Positions 52,069-62,168 of a stretch of 64,000 nucleotides of DNA are shown piece after piece; position 1 is the stretch's first letter; every line of letters begins with the position of its first letter. The notes under the pieces are model-generated. The model was given only the letters and a program-made list of their open reading frames with translations. It had not been told where the DNA came from and ran no database searches. The DNA is taken from contig NC_066590.1 in assembly GCF_905475345.1 (NCBI RefSeq), positions 4,184,501 to 4,248,500 of the forward strand, in the 5' to 3' direction. The position numbers and the translations under genes are program-made. This stretch comes from Vespula vulgaris. Lineage: Eukaryota; Arthropoda; Insecta; Hymenoptera; Vespidae.

Positions 52069-54865
52069 ATACCTCGGATTTATAACGATTGCTTAAAGAT
52101 ATTCGAAATTTTATAACGCCTCTCGATCCTATCTCGAATGCGCCTAAATCGTTAAGATTAATTCAATAGCAAAGCTGGAGTAAAAGAAAATAAAAAGGAA
52201 GAAGACAAATGGGAAATATATTGAAAGAATGTATTTCGTTTTAATATCATATTTTAACGTTATATACTTAAGGTGATACAAATGAAAGAAAGAAGAAAAA
52301 AAAAGGATAAGAAAGAGAAAGAGAAAGAAAAAGAAAATGTAATTAATGAGATAAAACTCTATAACTACTACTATATGCGATTTAGTCCATATTATTGGAT
52401 GTATGATTATCCAAGAGAACAAACATTCAAATGGTACAGACTTTTTGATATTCCGAAGAAAAAAAAGATTAAATAAAAGAAAAAAGAAAGAAAGAAATTC
52501 CATAGAATTTCTTCCATTATACGTATCATTCATTAAGATTGGATCGCGTTAAACTATAACCCAAATTGTTATTAAGATCGTGTAGTAGGTGCAAGATGTC
52601 TGTAAACGTGTGTGCAATCTAGTAACAATTGTAGCTTCTAAAGGTACGTTTTTTTTTTCATTTCTAACATATAGACAACACGATTTCAATTATTACGGCC
52701 TCGTCGAGGAAAGATCGTCTTAGGAAAATTTTTATTTTATCAAATTTCTGTTTCTTATATACGTATATACATATACATATATTATATATATATACACACA
52801 CACATGTGTGTATATATATATAATATATATATATATAAATTACATGTCCAGATTCTAAAAATCGTTCGATCGATTCTACATTTTTGATATTTTACATCAT
52901 TATAAATGCTGACACGTGTGTGTGTGTGAAATATATCAATAAAGGGAATGATAAATCATGACTTGTAACAACAATTGTTATTATTAATAATGTAAGCTAC
53001 GCGAAGTTTTTTTCAAACGCAGGCGTGTAATTTATATATAAACGATGAATACTCAAAATTTGATAAATTTAATTGAATTTCAGCTTCTCTATGTAACAAA
53101 GAAAAACTACGAAAATTTTATTATTAACTCTGATATCATATTCTCCTAATGCGATGCACGTTATATCGTATATGAAAAGAATATCGATTAGAAAAACGAT
53201 AATCAGGCTTTTTCATCGATATAAAATAAAAAAAAACAAATTATTAAAATTTTTGTTAAACATGTGACGTATTTTCAATGTTAACATATGGCATGATAAT
53301 TTTTAACTTGAATTTCTCGCATGTTTCCTTTTTTTTTCTTTTTTTTTTGTTTAGAAAAAATAAAAACATATGTAATTTACCATCGGTAGAAAATGTTGTA
53401 ATTAACGTCGGTAAATTATCATAAATTAATTGATTACTGACTGAAACGTTTAAAAATTAGGAGATTATGATCAGGAAGGAGTTAATTTGCATAATTATTA
53501 TTGCAAGTGATTTAATTGAAAATTTTATGTCGTTTAATTTTGATTGAAATCGGTGAAAGAGAAAATGAGAAATTTCGACCAAATAGTTCATTACAGCGTA
53601 GTAAGACTAGTAGTGGCCTAAAATGAATTCTCTTACCATACCCTAGATATTACGTGTATCTACATAAATATGATAAGTATTAATAATTAATCAGAACTGT
53701 CAAGACCATAGGAGTGCGATTTGTAAAGGAGGCGAAAAGAAAATCGACGTTAAAGACAAAATTCTATATTTTGTTGTTTGTTCTTGTTATTATTATTATT
53801 ATTATTTTTTTTCTGTTATATTTTCACCTCCTTTCTGGTCTGGACAGATCTAAAAATAGTTATATCATCTAAATGTATTATATATATATGAGATTATTAT
53901 CGTAAATGTGAAACGTAGATATCGACATGGCAAAAACTATAATGAACGTTGTTAGTTCGAAAGGCTAATAATAAGCAGTAAAACTTAAGCACTTTGGTGC
54001 TATCGTAAATAATATGCAAAGAAAGCAAAAAGTTATAAAAATGGAACCAACGTTTTATTAGATCTACTTAGGGAGTACAGGAGAGATATACAAGGACAGA
54101 ATTCAAAGAAATCATTTTCAAAAACTAGTCCAGCGAAATGCATAGTCCGATTTTGTAACGATTATTATTATCGATAGGATGATACGTTGATGGGGCGTCT
54201 TTTAGAAGCGAGTTTATTGAAATTTTATATTTTATAGGATGTACATAATAATCTTGGAAATATTCTTCCCCTTCCTACATCCCCCTCATTCATAATAAAT
54301 GCAATTATCAATGATCGGGTAGGTTTAAGACTTATCTGCTTCGTACATCTTTTACATAATTCACATGATTTATTGTTGCTTTTACACATATGCAAATTCA
54401 CCGTATCGAAATATCGATTCAATGTCTTAAAAGGCGTCTCATCAAATTAAGAAAGCAAATAAAAGGATTTTCGAAGTTGTCTCTCGGAAACACATTAATA
54501 TTCATGCTCGAAGAACATGATTGTTTTTATATCATTTCTTTTTCTTTTCGATTGTTTAATATCATAGATTCGTTACGTTCAACGTTTATTATTTTCATGC
54601 AATTAAAAATTATTTTAATAGTTGAAGTTAATATGAAATTAATAATACACGCGTTCGCTTAAGAGTATTATAAGTTTTTTCGTAAACCTAATTAAGATTT
54701 TATCGTACGATGAACGTATGCATTTCCGTTTTAATTTATTCTATAAATATTTTAATGTGGACAATATAACTTGCAAAATGTATCGTTGCATTTCCGAATG
54801 GAACTTCGAATGGAAAGTAGAAGGAAGGATCAACCAGTACGGATACGACCACTAATAAAATATCG

Positions 54866-54871
54866 TTTATT
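54866..54871 (-). promoter_or_regulatory. Probable spondin poly(A) signal
   Basis: TTTATT on the + strand reads AATAAA on the minus strand, about 200 bases after the spondin stop codon. A + strand AATAAA lies at 54,854-54,859, only seven bases away. Confidence 0.5.
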
Positions 54872-55072
54872 CTGATACATCCGAGTGTTATATACCTGTC
54901 ATGTTGTCAAAAATAAAAAAAAAACAGAAAAGACAGGACGATCTTCTTTTTTTTTCGTTGCGGATACTCACATTTGTAAAAAAAAAAAATATTGTAATTT
55001 AAGTATTGGAAACGAAAAAGCTTCCTTGGTTAAAAGTGTTAACTTTAAATTCGTTCTGAAAAAAGGCCTCGT

Positions 55073-55153
55073 TTAATTGCAAGGTGCCAATTGACATTTA
55101 GAACGTCGTTGCAATTTTTTCGGACAAGGTCGACCACCGTTTTGAGGTTCGTG
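55073..55153 (-). CDS. Spondin last coding exon (end of TSP1 repeat 4)
   Basis: Acceptor CCTTCACAG. Encodes HEPQNGGRPCPKKLQRRSKC and then LAPCN and TAA. Its three Cys complete the fourth TSP1 repeat, which confirms the junction. Confidence 0.9.
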   Translation of the reverse strand, partial: HEPQNGGRPCPKKLQRRSKCQLAPCN

Positions 55154-57417
55154 CTGTGAAGGATCAAAGAAAATAGAGAGCAATGTTTTTCTATTAATTA
55201 TCCGATACTATTCTATTATATGTTATACCTTGATAGTACGATAACTAACGACCCGTCCTGTGCCACAAGTGACACTGCACTGTGACCAAGGTGACCAATT
55301 GGAAACCTCACAATCGACAGGTGTCAAATTCGTTGAATTGGCTGGTATTTGAATTTGTGCCGCGGCTTGAATTGGATTTTCGCCAGCTAGGATAGATCGT
55401 ACCTGAAATAAGATCGAGCTCGTTGATTACTCTGTTATAACTATTCATCGGTAATCTTAACTTTCTTTTTCAAAAAGATCTACTTACGACATTGCAAGCG
55501 AGATTGCATTCTTCGGAGGTAAGAAAATTATTCCTGTTACCTCGGCAACCGCCATAACCGAAGGGAACGCACATTAATTTGCGAGGTTCGAATGCCCATC
55601 TTTGGAAATATCCTCTACAGGGACCAACGTCGACTTCCTCCATACATACCACTTGAAAATATCATATAATTACGATCTTACATCATTAAAATTCATTCTT
55701 TTCTTTACATGTATAATTTCTTTACCTTTTGCCGTAGCCATGTCGAAGGTACAATCAGATTGTATAAGACAATGTCTTTGTTGAAGCAATTCGATACGAG
55801 AAGAACACTTTTCTTGCATCGTTGGATCTACTAATAACAATCTCGTTCTTAATTTTACACCTTTGCCACAAGAAGCACTGCATGGTGACCAATCCGACCA
55901 ATCTGTAACCTACAAAGGATTAACGTAAGTATTAATTAAATAGAATATTAAGAACAATTTCAAAAAGTAAGAAATACGAACTTTGCAAATAGGATCGACA
56001 GTTTCCGCGACGAGACACGGAGGTTCCATACATTTTTCCTTTTCTACTAGAGAAACGAGAGGACAGTTCTTACGACCCATTTGATCCTTGAACCGTCTGG
56101 TTCTCATTTTGAGGCCAATGCCACACGTGGACGAGCATTCTGACCATTCGCTCCAATCGGTGGTCTTGCAGATAGTATCATTTGGTACCAACAAGGTATC
56201 GTTATCTTCCTCTTCTTCGCCTCTACGAGGTTAAAATTACCGGGAAGTGATTATATATTAATCATTAGGTGAATCTTATCTATCAGAGAAGATTTCTTAA
56301 AGGAAATACACCTACGGACATTCCGGTATATCGGCGACGCACATCTCCTTGAAAACGAGTTGTCTGTTGCAGTTAAACATCCTTGCCTTTTCTGGCATTC
56401 TGTATTCTCTCGTACGCATTCTCAGACCTTTGCCACAGCTCACGGAACAGGAAGACCATGCTGAGTAATCCGTCGTTTGACATTCGGCTTGTTAAAGAAT
56501 ACGAAATAAATAATCGTCATTATCTTGAAGAGAATATTAATCATTATTGGGAACAAACGTATGACAATGATATTGATATCGTACGTTTAGAAGTATCCTC
56601 GGTGTTCTCAGCGACCTCTAATTCTTGTACTTGTCGCTGAAGTATTTCCTCGTCGCAACCACGTTGAATAATTTTCTCTCTGTCGAGATACAATCTGGCT
56701 AACGGAAGCATAGGTCTACCAGTTGGATCGTAGAACGGTGATCTAGGATCTTCTGGATAGGAGGTCGTGATTGGTTTCATCTTTTCTCTTGGCTTCGTCT
56801 CTGAATTTGGTGACATGTAAGAGATGCCATTATCTGTGCCAGCATCCCAAGGATAAAGATCGATGATCATACTCTTTGTCCAGGTACAATCTTTCTGGCA
56901 AAGATTTAATTTACTAACACCCACTACCCAATCGGGCGATGGACCAAACATAGAAGCTATTGAGAGAAGAGGATGTTTCCTGTCTACCCTGGTAATAATA
57001 AATAAACAAATTTTCTAAAAAATATAACTCGATAAAATGTACGAATAAAAATATCGATATAATAATCCCCTTGCCTAAAATTCGCACTGGTGTTAGTATT
57101 TACATTAGGATGCCAAAGACCAGCAGCCTTGATAAGAGTTCTCAATTTACTGGCTTGAGCTCTCAGTTCAGCTTCTACACCAGACGCTGATCCCCATTCG
57201 GCGAGTTGCCTAAAACCATCTGTGGCGATATGATCTCTGCCCCAGAAAGAAAATTCTGGTTCGTGGGACGCCCCGATTAAGTCACTGAAGTGCGTCAACC
57301 ATGCCGAAAATGGAAAATCTTTAGGATGTGTCTTGTTGGACCAGATACCTTCAAAGGTCAGCTTCGAATATAAATAAATATATATATATATATATTTATA
57401 ATTTATATTGTTATAAT

Positions 57418-57472
<55 letters not shown>

Positions 57473-58456
57473 TATATTTATAAAGTAAAAATATACTTGT
57501 GTCAAGGAAGACATTTAACATTTATTTGATCAATAAAAAATATTTTATTTATTTTATTAGATCCGAATGAAATGGAAAATATTATACTTCGCATGTAATT
57601 TTATTAACAATTAATAATTCTTACTCACCGAGTATTTAGCTTCGTCGCAAGCACAACATTTATCTTCGCTTAATTGTTCAACTTCCGTAGGATTCATCTC
57701 GCAGAAGGTCTTTGTCAGACCTTCATCCTCGGCGTACCATCTCACGTTATTCTCCAAGATCATAGAAGTAAAGACGACACAGCCTGATCCAGTAGGTGGT
57801 GCTTTCCACATAACTTGGATCTGTTCCAAGGGCAAAAAGTTTAACCGTCTTACTCTAGAGAAAAAACTGGAGAACGATTGGCAAGAAGCCAATATAAGTT
57901 TAACGACCTTATCCTTCTAATCTTCTTCAGCTTGGAAAAAAAAATTTTTCATATGAAAAACTTAAGATTAAATCTTAATAACCTCGGATTTTGGATAATC
58001 CGTAGCTTCGGAAATAGTATTGATGCAATCCTCGTTGAAGGTAGTCAAAGAATCTGGGAATAATTGAAAGTAACCAACGCGAATAGTGGGATTGTTCGGT
58101 GCGTGCTGAGAATGTACGGAAAGAGTGAAACGTGTGAATTGTTGAAGGCGTTCGTGCGTTCTTGACCCTGAAATCATATGTAATAGCAAAACCAAAACGT
58201 TTCATTCGAACGAGAAATTATTTTTATGAAAAAAAAAAGAAAAAAGAAAAAAAATCAAGCAATCGTATCGTATACCTTGTAGACTAATGGTATAAACGGC
58301 ATCTGGTATATACTTATCAGAAGTCCCACTGATAAGTATTCTGTATCCACCATCTCCGGGTGTTCTCCCAGCGGAAGTTTGTCCCGTCGTTGGTCTCATT
58401 GGACATCCTGCCAGAGTCATGGCAGCGAAAGACGCCACCAATATTAAGAATAACAT
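55073..58456 (-). CDS. F-spondin / spondin-1 (complete, 11 coding exons, 754 aa)
   Basis: Coding exons from 5' to 3' on the minus strand: 58456-58276, 58167-57983, 57820-57629, 57361-57075, 56988-56585, 56487-56316, 56222-55982, 55909-55726, 55651-55488, 55402-55229, 55153-55073. Phases agree throughout and total 2,265 bases. Order of domains: signal peptide (MLFLILVASFAAMTLAG), Reeler domain (about 20-185), Spondin_N (about 187-385), TSP1 repeats at about 418-473, 490-545 and 555-612, a six-Cys Kunitz domain (about 617-669), and a last TSP1 (about 700-753) ending just before the stop. Spondins are secreted extracellular-matrix proteins that influence cell and axon adhesion. The Kunitz domain between TSP1 repeats is typical of insect forms. 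Fly names (fat-spondin and others) are not assigned here. The fourth intron uses a GC donor. Confidence 0.93.
55229..55402 (-). CDS. Spondin coding exon 10 (linker and start of TSP1 repeat 4)
   Basis: Encodes an Ala/Gln/Pro linker and CEVSNWSPWSQCSVTCGTGR. A stop follows three bases into the intron, but the GTATAA donor leads in phase to the final exon, which supplies the missing Cys. Confidence 0.88.
55488..55651 (-). CDS. Spondin coding exon 9 (Kunitz domain)
   Basis: A whole Kunitz/BPTI domain in one exon with six Cys (CMEEVDVGPCRGYFQRW ... FGYGGCRGNRNNF ... EECNLAC). The residue after the second Cys, the usual P1 position, is Arg, suggesting inhibition of trypsin-like proteases if the domain is active. 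Donor GTAAGT. Confidence 0.93.
55726..55909 (-). CDS. Spondin coding exon 8 (TSP1 repeat 3)
   Basis: Encodes VTDWSDWSPCSASCGKGVKL and its remaining Cys, to CTFDMATAK. Donor GTAAAG. Confidence 0.92.
55982..56222 (-). CDS. Spondin coding exon 7 (TSP1 repeat 2)
   Basis: Acidic linker GEEEEDNDTLLVPND, then TTDWSEWSECSSTCGIGLKM. Ends CLVAETVDPICK at a GTTCGT donor, phase 0. Confidence 0.92.
56316..56487 (-). CDS. Spondin coding exon 6 (TSP1 repeat 1)
   Basis: A TSP1 repeat in one exon: TTDYSAWSSCSVSCGKGLRM and six Cys to DIPEC. Donor GTAGGT, two bases of Pro carried over. Confidence 0.92.
56585..56988 (-). CDS. Spondin coding exon 5 (Spondin_N second part)
   Basis: Encodes MFGPSPDWVVGVSKLNLC, IIDLYPWDAGTDNGISY and SPFYDPTGRPMLPLARLYLD, the conserved end of Spondin_N, then an acidic linker. 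Donor GTACGA. Confidence 0.93.
57075..57361 (-). CDS. Spondin coding exon 4 (Spondin_N first part)
   Basis: Encodes LTFEGIWSNKTHPKDFPFSA and FSFWGRDHIATDGFRQLAEW, hallmark Spondin_N sequence, to TSANFR. It ends at a GC donor (AG|GCAAGG). The frame with the next exon restores Phe-Arg-Val-Asp-Arg. Confidence 0.9.
57629..57820 (-). CDS. Spondin coding exon 3 (Reeler end)
   Basis: Starts IQVMWKAPPTGSGCVVFTSM and ends CCACDEAKYS. The phase-0 acceptor (CTTGGAACAG) fixes the start. The frame is also open further upstream, but no other acceptor keeps phase. Confidence 0.88.
57983..58167 (-). CDS. Spondin coding exon 2 (Reeler)
   Basis: Begins GSRTHERLQQFTRFTLSV and ends ATDYPKSE, phase 0 at the end, donor GTTATT. 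Reeler domain middle part with FQLFPDSLTTFNEDCIN. Confidence 0.9.
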
Positions 58457-58486
58457 TTTCGTATCTCCTTGCTGACTCGAGGTCAA
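58276..58486 (-). CDS. Spondin exon with start codon (coding 58,456-58,276)
   Basis: An acceptor (TTGTAATTTTCAG) lies just upstream at 58,487-58,489, so a separate 5'-UTR exon must exist and 58,457-58,486 is leader. Encodes the signal peptide and the start of the Reeler domain (CPMRPTTGQTSAGRTPGDGG). Donor GTATAC. Confidence 0.9.
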
Positions 58487-58916
58487 CTGAAAATTACAAC
58501 GTCTTGGAATAAAAGTTTACGAGAGAGATTGAATACTTCTGGGTATATCTTGTACATGTATCTACGTCTATGTGTTTGTGTTGGTTCGTTATCATACTCG
58601 AGGGCAAGAACTCTGAAAGAATTTTACGACGAGCGGAGGCGAGTGTCTTTTTCCATTTCTTAGCTCATAATAGGATGCACTCCGACTCGATTCATCCGAT
58701 TATGCGTGCATCTGGGAACTAGGTCGGGATTCCAACAGTCAGAGTCTTGTCAGAGAGACTTTCTGAGATCGGCTACTCTCAACACACGTAGGTGTAGGTT
58801 TCTAGAACGCTGGAAAGCGAGATACGGATGGACGAAGAGAAAGAGAGAGGGAGAAAGAGAGAGAGAAAGAGAGAAATAGTCGCAGACGGATAGACCGAAG
58901 ATAGAAAGGGGAAGAT

Positions 58917-58959
<43 letters not shown>

Positions 58960-60238
58960 AAGAGAGATAAGACACGATATCGTGATCCGGAAATTGCAGT
59001 ATTTCACTCGTGATGCCCATGAATGCTTTTTACGAGTTTATGAGAGTGATCTCACGAATTAATGAAAAATTCATAATGACTTAAACGTACCATGTAAATG
59101 AATTAATTAATGAAAGGAAAATAATTAGCTATTTGATCAGTCGTTGAAAGACGAACGTACGATATTCTTTGCAATGTTTATTATTAACATGCATATGCAC
59201 TTTGTAAACTATCGATATTCCTACTATCTTTGTTATGTCTTATCTATACCTGCACGTAATAGTTTCTATGTTATCCAGAAAATACTTTCCACGATCCACG
59301 AGGAAACTATAGACAGCTACGTCTCCTTTTCGCGATGCGTTTGCCCGAAGCGACATATCTAGTTAATTATATCCGTAGAAAGAAGAACGTATAAGCGTGT
59401 CTCGTTATCTCACCCTCGTTTCCTCGACTTTTTCTATCTAAGCCTTGTAAGTAATCGAAATTGTAAATTCGCTTTCTTCTTCGGTTTCACTTCGGTCGCT
59501 TTTCCATCTCGAGAAAATGAAAATTCTTTGAATTTCACGGAATCCTGAGATGTGCCTCGTTCGAATATAGTTTGTTAATAATGACGATTATGAGAAACGT
59601 GATTGAAGGTGTTAGTTGTTCGACGGTATATCGTAAATTAAACGAATCGAAAATTATCTAGATATATCGTTTTTATTAAAAAGTAACAAACATCGAGACA
59701 AACTTACGAAAGACAATAGTTCTCTGACAAAGTTCTAGACGTAGGTATCACCGGTGTCAAGCTCGAATCAACGGTATCTCTGGAAACGCGAGTTCTTTTA
59801 TGGTACTTGTCCTTTCACGAGTTAACACTTCTATCGCTTCGGGGTGTTTCGCCCCCGGCCAAATTCAAAACGGGTAACGGTCTGACCAAAACGATTACGC
59901 AAGTAGTTATGTGTCTCAAGTTGGCGTGGAAACTCAAAAACGATGTCGGTCGAAATATTTCTTTTCGGCAAAAAAAAAAAGTGAAAACAAAGAAAGATAA
60001 AAGAAGAGAAAGATAAGCATCCATTCGAATTTTATTAATTTATTCGTTTATTTCTTTTATGTTTTTTTTTTCTCTTTCTTTTTCTTTTTTATCATCATCT
60101 TTGAGCCTGCAAACTAAACTACTTAAATTTATTTAATCGTCGGAATTTTTAATATTTCAAATTCCTAACGCCGATAGAAATTGTTTAAAACGTTCGAATC
60201 TTCGTAAAGCCTACGCCACTGCGAAACGAGAGACTCAC

Positions 60239-60370
60239 TGATCGATCGCAGGTATGATTTCTTGTAAGAGACATACTATATACGCGTACGTACCTTTCAG
60301 ACTGAACTCGCGACGAGTACACTACCAGACGAGTTCGTTTAAGCGAAACGAGAGAAGGATGGTTCACGAC
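60239..60370 (-). promoter_or_regulatory. Possible 5'-UTR exon of spondin
   Basis: A GTGAGT donor on the minus strand (60,233-60,238) and a somewhat CpG-rich sequence upstream make this a candidate for the leader exon that must precede 58,486. A transcription start nearer 58,700-58,780 is an equal alternative. The upper boundary is approximate. Confidence 0.22.
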
Positions 60371-61249
60371 TAAACGGAATGACTCTAACTGGATACAGGG
60401 CTATCGCAGATCTGGAAAGTCAGCGCTCTCAGTTCAAAAAATCTCCGTCGTCCGATACTTTCCCGCGTTCGAAAATCATCAACATGATTGTTGATAATTT
60501 TTTTTTATTCCGTACGATTAATTATTGTTCGATGAAAATAAAAATGATAGGGCTATACGATTATGAAAGAACAATTACGCTCGTTGTATTTTTACGTATG
60601 ACAAGCTTCTTGAAAAATTTTATACTTATTATAATTGATGAAATTTAATGAATAAGATATAATTTCTTTTCGAAAAAGAAAAAAAAAAGGAATAAAATTA
60701 ATGCGAAAATTATATCGATTCGAAATAAAAAAATTTGAATTTATCGATTACACTGAATTATAACTAACGCATAAACAAGAGATTTTGCTTATGGTGCGAT
60801 CTAAGAGCATTATCGACTCTTAGGGTCAGTTTTAGGTCGCGATATCTTACTCGAAGCGGAATCATCGTTCGAGAAGATAATACGAAATTGTATATGATAT
60901 ATCATATCCAAGAGTATGCCTTAACAAACTGTCTTTTAAAATTATTCTTCGTTGAATATTTTGCAATTCACAAAATTGATTGCGTTATTCTTGATAAATC
61001 GGAATAAATAATGATTCGTTAATTATCATATTCAATATTTGCTAATTTATCAATTCAGTATGATCAATAAAATTGTGATAGATACGACAAAATTAAAGAT
61101 CTTATGATATTTCACAAAAAAAAAAGAACATTTCAAAATTGTTATAAAAAATATTTTTTCGAATCTAATGTAGAAACATAAGAGTATGAACATATCAAAT
61201 TCGATTGAAACGACGACAATTTTCATCGAGGTGTCGTTTGATGTTTAAA

Positions 61250-61385
61250 ATTTCGCGCCACGGTCGTGCGAGAGCGTCGAAACGCAGACGCGAGATTATC
61301 GACGACCGGCGCGTTCGAGTGTCGGCCGAAGTACTTCGCTCATTAAATTCTCGCTCAACGTAGAAGTTACGTCGCGCTTTCTTTA
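61250..61385 (+). promoter_or_regulatory. CpG-rich promoter candidate for the KIAA0930 homologue
   Basis: A local block rich in CG dinucleotides in otherwise AT-rich DNA, 660-800 bases upstream of the ATG at 62,048. The transcript leader would then contain the GA microsatellites. No TATA box is obvious. Confidence 0.3.
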
Positions 61386-61790
61386 CGATCGCTCTCTATA
61401 TTCTGAAATATTTCTGGAATAATTGTGACATGTTTTCGACGAATCGTGTAAAATATAAAAAAAGAAATACATTGTCGAATTGACCGTGCGTGTTACTAAA
61501 ATAAGAGAAGAGGATAGAAAGAGAGAGAGAGAAAGAGAGAGTGAAAGAAAAAGAAAAAATAAATAAAAAATTGAGAGAGAAAAAGAGAGAGAGAGAGAGA
61601 GATAGAAAGAGAAAGAAAGAGAGAGAGATGTCAACATTTTTTTTATGACAAATTGAACAAAGTGGATATGTTCTTTGGCTGGTGTTCGAGTTCGACTAAA
61701 GGAAACGAAACATTACGATTGGTCGGACGGCTGATGCTCGAGACGTATCGTGTCGTTCGTTTTCCCCTAGACAAAGATACATGAGAATAT

Positions 61791-61824
<34 letters not shown>

Positions 61825-62047
61825 GAGTCAGCGCAACGAGTCATCGTGTTGACAGGTAATAGAAGGGGAAAATTAACGTAGTGGAAAGAATCGTGGGACG
61901 ACGAACAACGACAACGAAGACGCTAGTACGGCTAGTGAAAAATAAAAATCAAGAAGAAAAAGAAGAAGAAGAAGAAGAAGGAAGAAGAAGAAGGAGAAGA
62001 AGAAACGACGACGACAAAATACAAGGAGAAGGAGAACGTAGAAGGCC

Positions 62048-62168
62048 ATGGCGAGTTTGGCGGGCAGCTCGTCATCCGGCCTGGCCAGACCGCCGACGAT
62101 GCTGGAGCAGCTCCTCGAGGAAATCAATTTCCAGAGGACAAAGGAGCTCCGGCAAATGCTCAAAGACG
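62048..62168 (+). CDS. KIAA0930 homologue coding exon 1 (residues 1-40)
   Basis: ATG in a good context (GGCCATGGCG), 40 codons plus one base, donor GTTAGT. Upstream is a purine-rich leader with GAA repeats, continuing in-frame without another Met. Confidence 0.82.

Larger units (their letters stand above)
50704..55072. other. Convergent intergenic / 3'-UTR region
   Basis: Lies tail-to-tail between the channel and spondin. The first 250 bases remain open in the other frames and have coding-like base composition (see findings). The rest is AT-rich with poly(A)/GAAA at 50,860-51,080, ACT/ATT triplets at 51,778-51,861, (AT)n at 52,030-52,061, a TA-CA-TG-TA compound repeat at 52,755-52,840 and scattered AATAAA hexamers (for example 52,938). 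No further gene is seen. Confidence 0.6.
58487..62047. other. Head-to-head intergenic region between spondin and the KIAA0930 homologue
   Basis: Holds the 5' end of spondin (minus) and the promoter of the next gene (plus). Also contains (GA)n at 58,920-58,958, 61,515-61,628 and 61,794-61,821, and a short hairpin at 60,803-60,825. No additional coding exon is seen. Confidence 0.55.

Noticed and set aside
57841..57892. Extension of spondin coding exon 3 upstream to MASCQSFSSFFSRV
   Set aside because: No acceptor in that stretch keeps phase with exon 2; the acceptor at 57,821-57,823 does.
61881..62047. Arg/Glu-rich frame just before the KIAA0930 homologue ATG
   Set aside because: Produced by GAA repeats in the leader; the conserved frame begins at 62,048.
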